This document shows positions 1 to 6,175 of a stretch of DNA of 6,238 nt, one piece after another. Positions within the stretch are counted from its first letter, which is position 1; each line of letters begins with the position of its first letter. Under the pieces are notes generated by a model that had not been told where the DNA came from, ran no database searches, and worked only from the letters and a program-made list of their open reading frames with translations. The position numbers were made by a program, and so were the translations under genes. The stretch comes from Planctomycetaceae bacterium (lineage in GTDB: Bacteria; Planctomycetota; Planctomycetia; Planctomycetales; Planctomycetaceae): assembly GCA_020426085.1 (NCBI GenBank), contig JAGQQP010000263.1, forward strand, positions 1 to 6,238, in the 5' to 3' direction.

Positions 1-936
1 GACTCCGACGCCGCCGACAGGCGACATGGCATGGGCGGCATCGCCAATCAGTAACAGGCCTGGCTGTGCCCAGTTGTTGATATGATTCAGTTGTACTGTC
101 AGGAGTCGGACTTTATCCCAGCTGTCGATTTGTGCCACTCCTTCCCCCAGATCGGGGAGAATATCCAGAATTCGATTGCGGAACACGTCCAGACCTTCCT
201 GCTTGATTTCGTCAAAGAAACCTTTATGAATAATCAGTCCTGCCTGGAAATAGTCTCCGCGGTCGATCGTGATCAGCATACGACCGTCTTTGATACGCGC
301 CAGGGTGTTGTCATCAATGTCTCCCTGTTTTCCCACGCGAAACCAGAGAACATCGATGGGAATTCCCTTTTCGATCACTTCGACTCCGGCGTCAATGCGC
401 ATCTGTGAGCCTCGCCCATCGGCACCGACAACGAGATCAGAAAAGATTTCGTATTCCCCATCCAGTCCATTCACTTTGACGCCGATGACATGCGATCCGT
501 CATAGATCAGGTGTTTGGCTTCGGCCTGCAGGTGCAGCTGGAAGTAAGGGTATTCACTTGCATGACGGGCGAGCATATTCAGAAAGTCCCACTGGGGGGC
601 AAACGTAATGAATTTGCATTCGGTAGGCAGATGAGTGAAGTAAGGGCCTGAGATCTGCTGGCCTTCAAAGTTCAGATTCAGCGAATCAAAATGTTTGTCC
701 GCGATACTGAGAAACTCATCTAAGAGTCCCAGTTCATATAATAACTGCAGCGTGGACGGGTGGATTGTGTCGCCACGAAAATCTCGCAAAAAGTCTTTGT
801 GTTTCTCCAGCACAATGACTTCAACGCCTGCCCGGGCCAGCAGGTAACCCAGAAAGAGGCCGGCAGGGCCACCCCCGACAATGCAGCACCGTGTTCGAAT
901 TTGAGATCCGTGGAGAGGGGGGCGGGATTCACTCAC
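1..936 (-). CDS. FAD-dependent monooxygenase/oxidoreductase, PHBH fold (C-terminus cut by window edge)
   Basis: This is the N-terminal 312 codons of a flavoprotein in the UbiH/PHBH-type FAD-binding family (PF01494/COG0654); members are usually about 400 residues, so roughly the last quarter is missing. The three family motifs are visible. An N-terminal Rossmann dinucleotide motif, GGGPAG, lies at residues 21-26, with the ribose-binding acidic residue at E44. The DG motif GADGRGSQMR is at 171-180, and the GD motif GDAAHAMSP, which contacts the FAD ribose and pyrophosphate, is at 298-306. An FRGDTIHPSTL segment at 53-63 is typical of a bacterial subgroup annotated only as FAD-dependent oxidoreductase. 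There is no signal peptide or membrane segment, so it is probably cytosolic and NAD(P)H-dependent. The start is GTG at 936: an in-frame TAA lies at 943-945, and a strong Shine-Dalgarno sequence sits 8 nt upstream. The substrate cannot be told from the sequence. It is probably the last visible gene of the mprF-glgX unit. Confidence 0.9.
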   Translation of the reverse strand, partial: MSESRPPLHGSQIRTRCCIVGGGPAGLFLGYLLARAGVEVIVLEKHKDFLRDFRGDTIHPSTLQLLYELGLLDEFLSIADKHFDSLNLNFEGQQISGPYFTHLPTECKFITFAPQWDFLNMLARHASEYPYFQLHLQAEAKHLIYDGSHVIGVKVNGLDGEYEIFSDLVVGADGRGSQMRIDAGVEVIEKGIPIDVLWFRVGKQGDIDDNTLARIKDGRMLITIDRGDYFQAGLIIHKGFFDEIKQEGLDVFRNRILDILPDLGEGVAQIDSWDKVRLLTVQLNHINNWAQPGLLLIGDAAHAMSPVGGVGV

Positions 937-942
937 AGCGTG

Positions 943-951
943 TTACCTCCT
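943..951 (-). promoter_or_regulatory. Strong Shine-Dalgarno sequence for the FAD monooxygenase GTG start
   Basis: Read on the minus strand this is AGGAGGTAA, a near-perfect match to the anti-Shine-Dalgarno sequence. AGGAGGT lies 8 nt before the GTG at 936. Its TAA is also an in-frame stop for the downstream gene, which rules out any longer N-terminus. Together they fix the non-ATG start. Confidence 0.85.
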
Positions 952-1022
952 GTAAGACTGACGTTGATGAATCTGAGTATCGGGAGCGCGATTCCGCAGC
1001 ATAGGAATCTTCAACCGATGTT

Positions 1023-1145
1023 TCAAGATGAATCCGTTTGTTCGCTCTGTTCCGGATTGGATTTCGGTTTTCGGAGTCGGTGTGAAAAAATCACGATCAC
1101 GAATACGATCATGACTCCTCCAAAGACACCAGTGATTCCATCCAT
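1023..1145 (-). CDS. Small single-pass membrane protein, 40 aa, unknown function
   Basis: A complete 40-codon gene runs from ATG (1145) to TGA (1023-1025). It is preceded by a strong GGAGGGA Shine-Dalgarno sequence at 1151-1157 with a 5-nt spacer. The peptide starts MDGITGVFGG and continues with a hydrophobic helix rich in Val, Ile and Phe (about residues 7-20). A basic stretch, HRLRKPK, follows at 22-28, and then a hydrophilic Ser/Glu/Gln-rich tail. By the positive-inside rule the tail should be cytoplasmic and the N-terminus periplasmic. The gene lies 61 nt after glgX and 86 nt before the FAD monooxygenase, on the same strand. I do not recognise the family. The gene call rests on the ribosome binding site, the membrane-protein character and the fit into the gap. 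An annotation pipeline with a length cut-off would miss it. Confidence 0.65.
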   Translation of the reverse strand: MDGITGVFGGVMIVFVIVIFSHRLRKPKSNPEQSEQTDSS

Positions 1146-1150
1146 TGTGT

Positions 1151-1157
1151 TCCCTCC
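1151..1157 (-). promoter_or_regulatory. Shine-Dalgarno sequence of the 40-aa membrane protein
   Basis: On the minus strand this reads GGAGGGA and ends 5 nt before the ATG at 1145. It is the main evidence, besides the hydrophobic helix, that the very short reading frame is translated. Confidence 0.65.
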
Positions 1158-1206
1158 AGTCTATATTACAGAGGACCCGTCTGATGAATTCAGCACACTA
1201 TTCATT

Positions 1207-3267
1207 TTAACCGGTTTGTCTGATCAGTACTACCACTGAGTGTGCCTGGACATCGTAAGTGTCTTTCGTAATGGAACCCAGGTTGTCTGGTTCCAGAATA
1301 TCATGCGGACTGGACTGTGCGGTATCTACGACTCGTTTCCATTCTCTCGGAGTCCCTTCATGGATTCCAAAGCAACAGGTATTGGCAGCAGCATTGATCA
1401 TAACGTAGATATCTGCGTCCTGTTCTGCACTACCGTGCAGGCAGAAAGCCAGTGTTCTGGATGAGGGATGCAGGTCTACATAGCGCGTGACACCGTACCA
1501 TTTGATCTCCTCACGCCAGAAATGAGACCGGCACAAGGAAGAATGAGCTTTGCGAAATGCAATAAGATGTTTCACAAAGCGAAACATATCCTGGTTGGTT
1601 TCCAGGCGACTCCAGTCCAGCCAGCTGGTTTCGTTATCTTGATTATAGGGGTTGTTGTTTCCTTCCTGGGTCTGCAGAAATTCATCACCCATGCGAAACA
1701 TGGGTGTGCCGTTAGAAACCATCAGGAGGGTGAAAAAGTTTTTGACCTGCTGTTTTCTCAACTGGATAATTTCCTCGGGGGCGTCAATTCCTTCCCAGCC
1801 ACAATTCCAGCTGTAATCGTGAGTCCCATCCTCGTTATGCTGGCCGTTCTCCCAGTTTCGCTTCTGGTTGAATGAGACCATATCATACAGGGAGAATCCG
1901 TCATGAGAGCTGATATAGTTTATACTCTGGTAGGGTCTGAGAGCATGCAGGCAGTCATCCGGAAAGAGATCGCAACTGCCATACAGACGCGTCATCAGGT
2001 CTGCCACCTGTCCCGCATCACCTCTTACAAATTTTTGCAGCGTATCCCGGTAGGCAGCATTCCACTGCATCCAGCGATGTCCGGGAAAACGTGATCCCAG
2101 TTGAAAAGCTCCCCCAGCGTCCCAGGGTTCGGCAATGAATCGTGTGCCCGCCAGCGAAGAGTCGGAACCGATCTGCCCGAGTGTCGTCGGGTTCGAGTCT
2201 TCAATGCTGCCATCTGCTTTTCTGGTGAGCACGCTGGCCAGATCAAATCGAAATCCGTCCACGTGCATTTCGTTGACCCAGTAATGCAGACTGTCGACGA
2301 TCATCTTTCGGACGGCCCGGTTCGCTGTGTGCAGTGTATTGCCCGCGCCCGAGTAATTCTCGAAGGGGGCTTCTGGATTATCATTTAAAATGTAGTAAGT
2401 GGTATTATCAATGCCTTTGAAACTGTAGGTGGGGCCACACTGGTTGCCTTCGCCCGTATGATTGTAAACGACATCAATGATGACCTCGATCCCTGCCTGA
2501 TGCAGTGCCTTGACCATTTCACAGAATTCAATGTGTCGTTCACAGGTCTCTTCCGACCTGCAGTATCCATCGTGAGGGGCAAAGAATCCGAGAGGCATGT
2601 ATCCCCAGTAATTGCCGTCAAGCGTATCGAACTGATAAACAGGCAGCAGTTCGACAGCCGTGATCCCCAGTTCCTGCAGGTAAGGGATTTTTTCGATGAC
2701 GCCGGCAAAGGTTCCCCGGGCGTTTTCCGTCACACCGGAGTTATCCCGTTTGGTAAATCCCCTTACGTGCATCTCGTAGATAATCAAATTAGAGGTATGG
2801 TGAACCGGTTGATCATCGTCCCAGTTGAACGCACATTCGATGGACTGCAGAACTGACAAGGGGGCCCGGCCCATATTACTGCCTGGATGACAGGCAGCCT
2901 GTCTGTCAAAGTCGGGTGGGAAGAAGATGTTTCGCGAGTAAGGGTCAAACAGCAGTTTTTCCGGGTCAAACGCATGCCAGTCATACGGTCCTTCAGGAGA
3001 AGGACCATCCATCTGGTAAGCATAGTATTTGGCAGGTCGGATTTCCGCAGCCGGGATGCGACAATGCCAGATTTCAGCCGTCTTATTGCGGTGTGGATCA
3101 AAGTGAAAAACATGAACCGGATGATACAGATCGTCTTCAGCAAAAAAGAGCAGTGAGACCTGCTCTGCATGTTTGGAATAGATGGCAAAATTATAAGCGT
3201 ATTCAGAAGGAATCCAGGTCTCCCCTAAATGAACAGGAGAACCTTCAATTTTATCCCAGTGGTCCAT
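1207..3267 (-). CDS. glgX: Glycogen debranching enzyme, GlgX/isoamylase type (GH13)
   Basis: This 686-residue enzyme hydrolyses alpha-1,6 branch linkages in glycogen or its phosphorylase-trimmed limit dextrins, in the cytosol. An N-terminal CBM48-type beta domain (about residues 10-105) precedes the GH13 TIM barrel (about 160-580), followed by a C-terminal beta domain (about 590-686). All four GH13 signature regions are present. Region I is DVVYNH (265-270) and region II is GFRFDLA (338-344), with nucleophile D342. Region III is IAEPWD (378-383), with acid/base E380. Region IV is SSHDG (453-457), with H455 and transition-state Asp D456. Length and motif order fit GlgX/TreX/isoamylase (subfamily GH13_11-like), and the catalytic set is intact. 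ATG at 3267 is the only reasonable start, because the mprF stop codon lies in frame 3 nt upstream. There is no clear Shine-Dalgarno sequence, so translation is probably coupled to mprF. No secretion signal is seen. Whether it prefers long branches (isoamylase) or maltotetraosyl stubs (GlgX) cannot be settled by eye. Confidence 0.95.
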   Translation of the reverse strand: MDHWDKIEGSPVHLGETWIPSEYAYNFAIYSKHAEQVSLLFFAEDDLYHPVHVFHFDPHRNKTAEIWHCRIPAAEIRPAKYYAYQMDGPSPEGPYDWHAFDPEKLLFDPYSRNIFFPPDFDRQAACHPGSNMGRAPLSVLQSIECAFNWDDDQPVHHTSNLIIYEMHVRGFTKRDNSGVTENARGTFAGVIEKIPYLQELGITAVELLPVYQFDTLDGNYWGYMPLGFFAPHDGYCRSEETCERHIEFCEMVKALHQAGIEVIIDVVYNHTGEGNQCGPTYSFKGIDNTTYYILNDNPEAPFENYSGAGNTLHTANRAVRKMIVDSLHYWVNEMHVDGFRFDLASVLTRKADGSIEDSNPTTLGQIGSDSSLAGTRFIAEPWDAGGAFQLGSRFPGHRWMQWNAAYRDTLQKFVRGDAGQVADLMTRLYGSCDLFPDDCLHALRPYQSINYISSHDGFSLYDMVSFNQKRNWENGQHNEDGTHDYSWNCGWEGIDAPEEIIQLRKQQVKNFFTLLMVSNGTPMFRMGDEFLQTQEGNNNPYNQDNETSWLDWSRLETNQDMFRFVKHLIAFRKAHSSLCRSHFWREEIKWYGVTRYVDLHPSSRTLAFCLHGSAEQDADIYVMINAAANTCCFGIHEGTPREWKRVVDTAQSSPHDILEPDNLGSITKDTYDVQAHSVVVLIRQTG

Positions 3268-3270
3268 GTC

Positions 3271-5817
3271 TTAAGTCCGATTTGAATTTGACTGGTTCTT
3301 TGCGATGATCGCTACAACATCAGACAATATTTGAGGCAGTGCCATTCCGCCTGGTGACGCCAGGTATTTGGGAGTCCAGACGGGATTAAATTTCTCTTTG
3401 TAACTTCTCAATCCCTCAAAGCCATAGAAGTGATCGCCATAACGAAATATTAAATTGGCAGCCCGGTTCCAGACAGGGGACAGCGGGCGATTTTCGATGC
3501 CTGACAGGGGAGCCATACCGAGATTAAACCACTGATAACCTTCCTGCCGGCCCCAGAGAAGTAATTCAGCAAACAGATATTCCATGACCCCTGGAGGAGA
3601 GTCGGGAATATGCCGCATCAGGTCGGCTGAGAGTTCGTCTTTGCCTGCCCCCTCCAGTACATTGGCAAACGCAATAATTTTTTTCTGCTGTCTGACAACG
3701 GCGATCGGGAACTGCATCAGGTAGGCTTCATCGAAATAACCGAGCGAAAAGCCTTTGTCACTGATCGCTTTCGCCTGGAGCCAGGCATCAGAGATCTGTC
3801 TGAGCTCACCAAGAACTTCCGGTACACCTTGCCGGGGAATCAGCGAAAATTCACACTCTGCCGTTTCACAATGATTGATGGCCTGTCTCAATTTGCGACG
3901 CTTACCGCCTTGCAGGTCAAACGAATTCAGGGGGACACGGGCTTCTTCTCCCAGCTTGAGGATCGTCAGTCCCTGATCCAGATAGAGCGAGAGATTCTCC
4001 GGTTTGACCTGATAAAAGACAGGCCAACCGTCATAGCGGTCAACCAGTTCGCGGAATTGCCAGATCAGTTCGCTCCGTTCCGCTTCCGCCCCGATCGGAT
4101 CGCCGAGCGAAATCCAGGATCGTTTTTGTACGCCATACATGATGCAGGCTGTCTGTTGTTCATTAAACAGCAGAGATTTATCGCCCAGTAATGCCAGTTG
4201 AGTTGAAGTCTGGGGTGACGACTCAACCAGTCGTTTTACTGCCTCCATTTCAGCGGGCGTTGGTGGCAGAGTACGAGGTTTGTGAGCTGCGACCAGTCTG
4301 GAAAATGCAAACAGCAGGATGACAGCGATGGCACCGACACTGCCTCTTAGAAAACGGGATGCATCCCCTTTGATCGTAAAAGCCCACCAGAGTTCGTTCG
4401 AGTATTCGACATGTCGATAGGCAAACATACCCAGCCAGATGGAACAGATTACGATTGTCAAAATGGTCGCTGCCCAGCCCAGGCTGAAACGGGCATGGAT
4501 TAAAGCCCCCTTTCGATAATACTGTTTGCGACTGATGAGTAACGCAAACAGCAGCACACTCAACAGGATTGCTTCTTCAAAATCAAAGCCTTTCATCAGT
4601 GAGGCAACGATGCCCACGCTTAAGAAGCCGGTAATCAGCCACCAGGCTGAGTCCAGTCTGCGCTGCAGCCCCCGGGCCAGAACGAGCAGAGCTGCGCCCG
4701 CTAAGCTCCCCAGAAAATGAGAAACTTCAATGAGTGGCAGGGGGAGTGTTTGCTGCAGGTGCCCGATGCGGGCTGTGACGATTGGTGTTGCTCCGGAAAA
4801 CAGCAGTACGGCTCCCGCCAGTAAGGTGCATCCGGAGAGAATCATTGGGGTAATGGCTGACGACCAGCGGCTCGTTTCCTGGATCACACGTGATGCCAGG
4901 CCTCGATTGAGAGACAGTTCATGCAGGCCAAGCAGGATGACTGCTGCAAACAGGGGGATCAGATAATAAATGACTCGAAAGACCAGCAGGCAGGCGAGAA
5001 TTTTTCCCGACTCGGGGGATGCCAGTAGCGTCAGCATTACCAGTTCAAGAACACCCACACCCCCGGGGACATGCGACAGCACGACCGTTACGGTGGCCAT
5101 CAGGAAGATTCCCAGAAACTCACCGTAACCAATGGTCAGGTCAGGAGCCAGCAGCGTGTATAGAATGAACGCAACCAGAATCAGATCGATGGCAGAGACT
5201 GCCAGTTGCAGTAATGTCATCCCCGTGCCGGGAAGCTTTAGTTCGATTCCTTTGACGTTGATTGGTTTCGTTCGAATCAAAGTCAACGAAGTGTAACAGG
5301 CGGCCACAGCCAGCAGGATATATCCAACAGGCTGCACGTTATCAAAGGGGAAGTGGAGAGAGGCTGGGATTGGAAACGGGTGAGAAATGAAGATGATTCC
5401 AGCTAAGGCAAACACACCAATCCAGTAGGTGGTACCCAGCATGATGACCAGTTGCAGAATTTCGACCGCGGAAAGTCCCCAGGCGGAATAGAGGCGATAG
5501 CGGACCGAAGTGCCTCCCAGAACGGCACCGAAGTTATAGCTGGTGACGAAACCGGTAAACGAAGCGAGCGAGATTTTTCCCAGGGGGAGTGGGTGCTGTA
5601 TCGCACGGACAGCGAGATAGTCATAACCGATCAGAACCAGGTAATTAAGAACCGTCAGCCCGCCGGCCGCCCAGAGTCGCCAGGCCGGGATATGGGAAAT
5701 GGCGTTACGAATATCATGAATGTTGTAATGCTTCAGTTCCCGTGACAGCAGCCAGATTGCTCCCATGAAAACTGCAATGACAGCCAGGGGAGCAAGTTGT
5801 TTAAGACGATGAAGCAT
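3271..5817 (-). CDS. mprF: MprF/LpiA-type aminoacyl-phosphatidylglycerol synthase and flippase
   Basis: This bifunctional membrane enzyme of 848 residues transfers an amino acid (Lys or Ala) from aminoacyl-tRNA to phosphatidylglycerol and flips the product. In characterised bacteria this lowers surface negative charge and protects against cationic peptides or acid. The N-terminal half is strongly hydrophobic, with about 13-14 predicted helices to residue 510. It carries the flippase-domain hallmarks GGTSVRYRLY (101-110) and SHVPGGVGVLE (248-258). The soluble C-terminal synthase domain (about 525-840, DUF2156/PF09924) shows RRKLRQAIN (640-648), DLMRH (732-736), PPGVMEYLF (741-749), FNLGMAPLSG (764-773) and GLRSYKEKF (802-810), all characteristic of MprF. 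Length matches full two-domain proteins (about 840-870), and the style is closer to Gram-negative LpiA. The start could be TTG at 5820 or the adjacent ATG at 5817; I chose ATG, and an in-frame TAA at 5827-5829 excludes anything longer. No strong Shine-Dalgarno sequence is seen. The amino-acid specificity cannot be read from the sequence. Confidence 0.93.
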   Translation of the reverse strand: MLHRLKQLAPLAVIAVFMGAIWLLSRELKHYNIHDIRNAISHIPAWRLWAAGGLTVLNYLVLIGYDYLAVRAIQHPLPLGKISLASFTGFVTSYNFGAVLGGTSVRYRLYSAWGLSAVEILQLVIMLGTTYWIGVFALAGIIFISHPFPIPASLHFPFDNVQPVGYILLAVAACYTSLTLIRTKPINVKGIELKLPGTGMTLLQLAVSAIDLILVAFILYTLLAPDLTIGYGEFLGIFLMATVTVVLSHVPGGVGVLELVMLTLLASPESGKILACLLVFRVIYYLIPLFAAVILLGLHELSLNRGLASRVIQETSRWSSAITPMILSGCTLLAGAVLLFSGATPIVTARIGHLQQTLPLPLIEVSHFLGSLAGAALLVLARGLQRRLDSAWWLITGFLSVGIVASLMKGFDFEEAILLSVLLFALLISRKQYYRKGALIHARFSLGWAATILTIVICSIWLGMFAYRHVEYSNELWWAFTIKGDASRFLRGSVGAIAVILLFAFSRLVAAHKPRTLPPTPAEMEAVKRLVESSPQTSTQLALLGDKSLLFNEQQTACIMYGVQKRSWISLGDPIGAEAERSELIWQFRELVDRYDGWPVFYQVKPENLSLYLDQGLTILKLGEEARVPLNSFDLQGGKRRKLRQAINHCETAECEFSLIPRQGVPEVLGELRQISDAWLQAKAISDKGFSLGYFDEAYLMQFPIAVVRQQKKIIAFANVLEGAGKDELSADLMRHIPDSPPGVMEYLFAELLLWGRQEGYQWFNLGMAPLSGIENRPLSPVWNRAANLIFRYGDHFYGFEGLRSYKEKFNPVWTPKYLASPGGMALPQILSDVVAIIAKNQSNSNRT

Positions 5818-5870
5818 CAATGATTCTTAATAACAAAAGTGCTGAAGGCTCTGAAGTAACAAATTCGGGT

Positions 5871-5917
5871 TCACTGATGTGTGTCTGCAGGACTGATATC
5901 CTGACTGTGGTCAGTGA
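5871..5917 (-). repeat. Inverted repeat in the probable mprF leader
   Basis: TCACTGA at 5871-5877 is the exact reverse complement of TCAGTGA at 5911-5917. Inside it, CTGAC (5901-5905) and GTCAG (5910-5914) could form a competing 5-bp hairpin with a TGTG loop. If the mprF transcript starts upstream (at a higher coordinate), this segment lies in its 5' untranslated leader, 54 nt or more before the start codon. The stems are short, so this may be chance. Confidence 0.3.
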
Positions 5918-5938
5918 GAAAGAGAACAGTCATCGATT

Positions 5939-5966
5939 GAATTCGTCAACAATGTTTCGAATTCGT
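5939..5966. repeat. Two GAATTCGT copies spaced 20 bp
   Basis: GAATTCGT occurs at 5939-5946 and again at 5959-5966. The second copy is part of the 8-bp palindrome CGAATTCG (5958-5965). A start-to-start distance of 20 bp puts both on about the same face of the helix, as in many tandem operators. No known regulator motif is recognised. Confidence 0.3.
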
Positions 5967-6019
5967 TAGTTAATCATTCGAGAATCAGGTAGTCGATCAA
6001 ATGTTGGTCCCGTTACGTT

Positions 6020-6058
6020 AAACAGCTCATGAATTTTCTGAAACAGATCATAAATTAT
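6020..6058. repeat. Imperfect tandem direct repeat with 21-bp period (candidate operator)
   Basis: Two 18-bp units, AAACAGCTCATGAATTTT (6020-6037) and AAACAGATCATAAATTAT (6041-6058), match at 15 of 18 positions. They are offset by 21 bp, two helical turns. They lie in the divergent promoter region and the second unit overlaps a minus-strand TATAAT. This fits a two-site regulator binding region, but no regulator is encoded in the window. Confidence 0.45.
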
Positions 6059-6059
6059 A
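6054..6059 (-). promoter_or_regulatory. Candidate -10 element (TATAAT) for the mprF unit
   Basis: On the minus strand this is a perfect TATAAT, about 237 nt upstream of the mprF ATG. No good -35 hexamer lies at 16-18 bp; the best is TTCCTG at 18 bp (6078-6083). It could be an activator-dependent promoter or a chance match in AT-rich DNA. It overlaps the end of the 21-bp-period repeat, so a bound regulator would affect it directly. Confidence 0.3.
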
Positions 6060-6175
6060 CGTGCAATATTGAATAGACAGGAATAGAATAAAAGCACGGG
6101 CTGTGGCTTCTGGAGCAGTCTGTCGACTCTCTCACAACGCAAGCGAATTTCACACCATATCTGAAAGATGTCTGA

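Larger units (their letters stand above)
5818..6175. other. Intergenic region between mprF and a putative divergent gene
   Basis: About 360 nt with no convincing gene on either strand. It is visibly richer in A and T than the coding sequence and should hold the promoter of the minus-strand mprF unit and that of a divergent plus-strand gene. Candidate elements are a 21-bp-period direct repeat at 6020-6058, a minus-strand TATAAT at 6054-6059, a GAATTCGT pair at 5939-5966 and an inverted repeat at 5871-5917. I see no tRNA, known riboswitch or T-tailed terminator hairpin. Confidence 0.6.

Noticed and set aside
82..505. Plus-strand open frames opposite the FAD monooxygenase
   Set aside because: They are antisense shadows of a gene whose FAD motifs are all in the minus-strand frame; the peptides look like low-quality reverse-frame translations.
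943..1002. Minus-strand mini-frame of 19 codons ending in the TAA before the FAD gene (possible leader peptide)
   Set aside because: It has no Shine-Dalgarno sequence, no attenuator-like hairpin and no run of one amino acid; it is just the in-frame region upstream of the GTG start.
1146..1206. Terminator between glgX and the 40-aa gene
   Set aside because: Only 4-bp stems can form (for example CTGA/TCAG and CAGA/TCTG) and no T-run follows, so transcription probably continues.
760..1239. Plus-strand open frame of 159 codons
   Set aside because: It is antisense to the FAD monooxygenase start, the 40-aa gene and the glgX end. It has no clear ribosome binding site and no recognisable domain, whereas the minus strand carries well-supported genes.
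1468..1875. Plus-strand open frame of 135 codons with hydrophobic stretches
   Set aside because: It lies wholly antisense to the conserved catalytic barrel of glgX. The hydrophobic look comes from reverse-complementing charged codons.
2784..3188. Minus-strand open frame of 134 codons in another frame of glgX
   Set aside because: It overlaps the CBM48 and early barrel coding sequence in a shifted frame and has no independent start signal or homology.
5921..5949. Possible minus-strand promoter with TTGACG at 5944-5949
   Set aside because: The -35 is good, but the hexamer 17 bp downstream is TTCTCT, a poor -10, so it does not stand alone as a promoter.
6069..6089. TTGAAT and TAGAAT as a plus-strand promoter for the divergent gene
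   Set aside because: The two hexamers are only 9 bp apart, too close for a sigma-70-type promoter, and TAGAAT has no alternative -35 at 16-18 bp.
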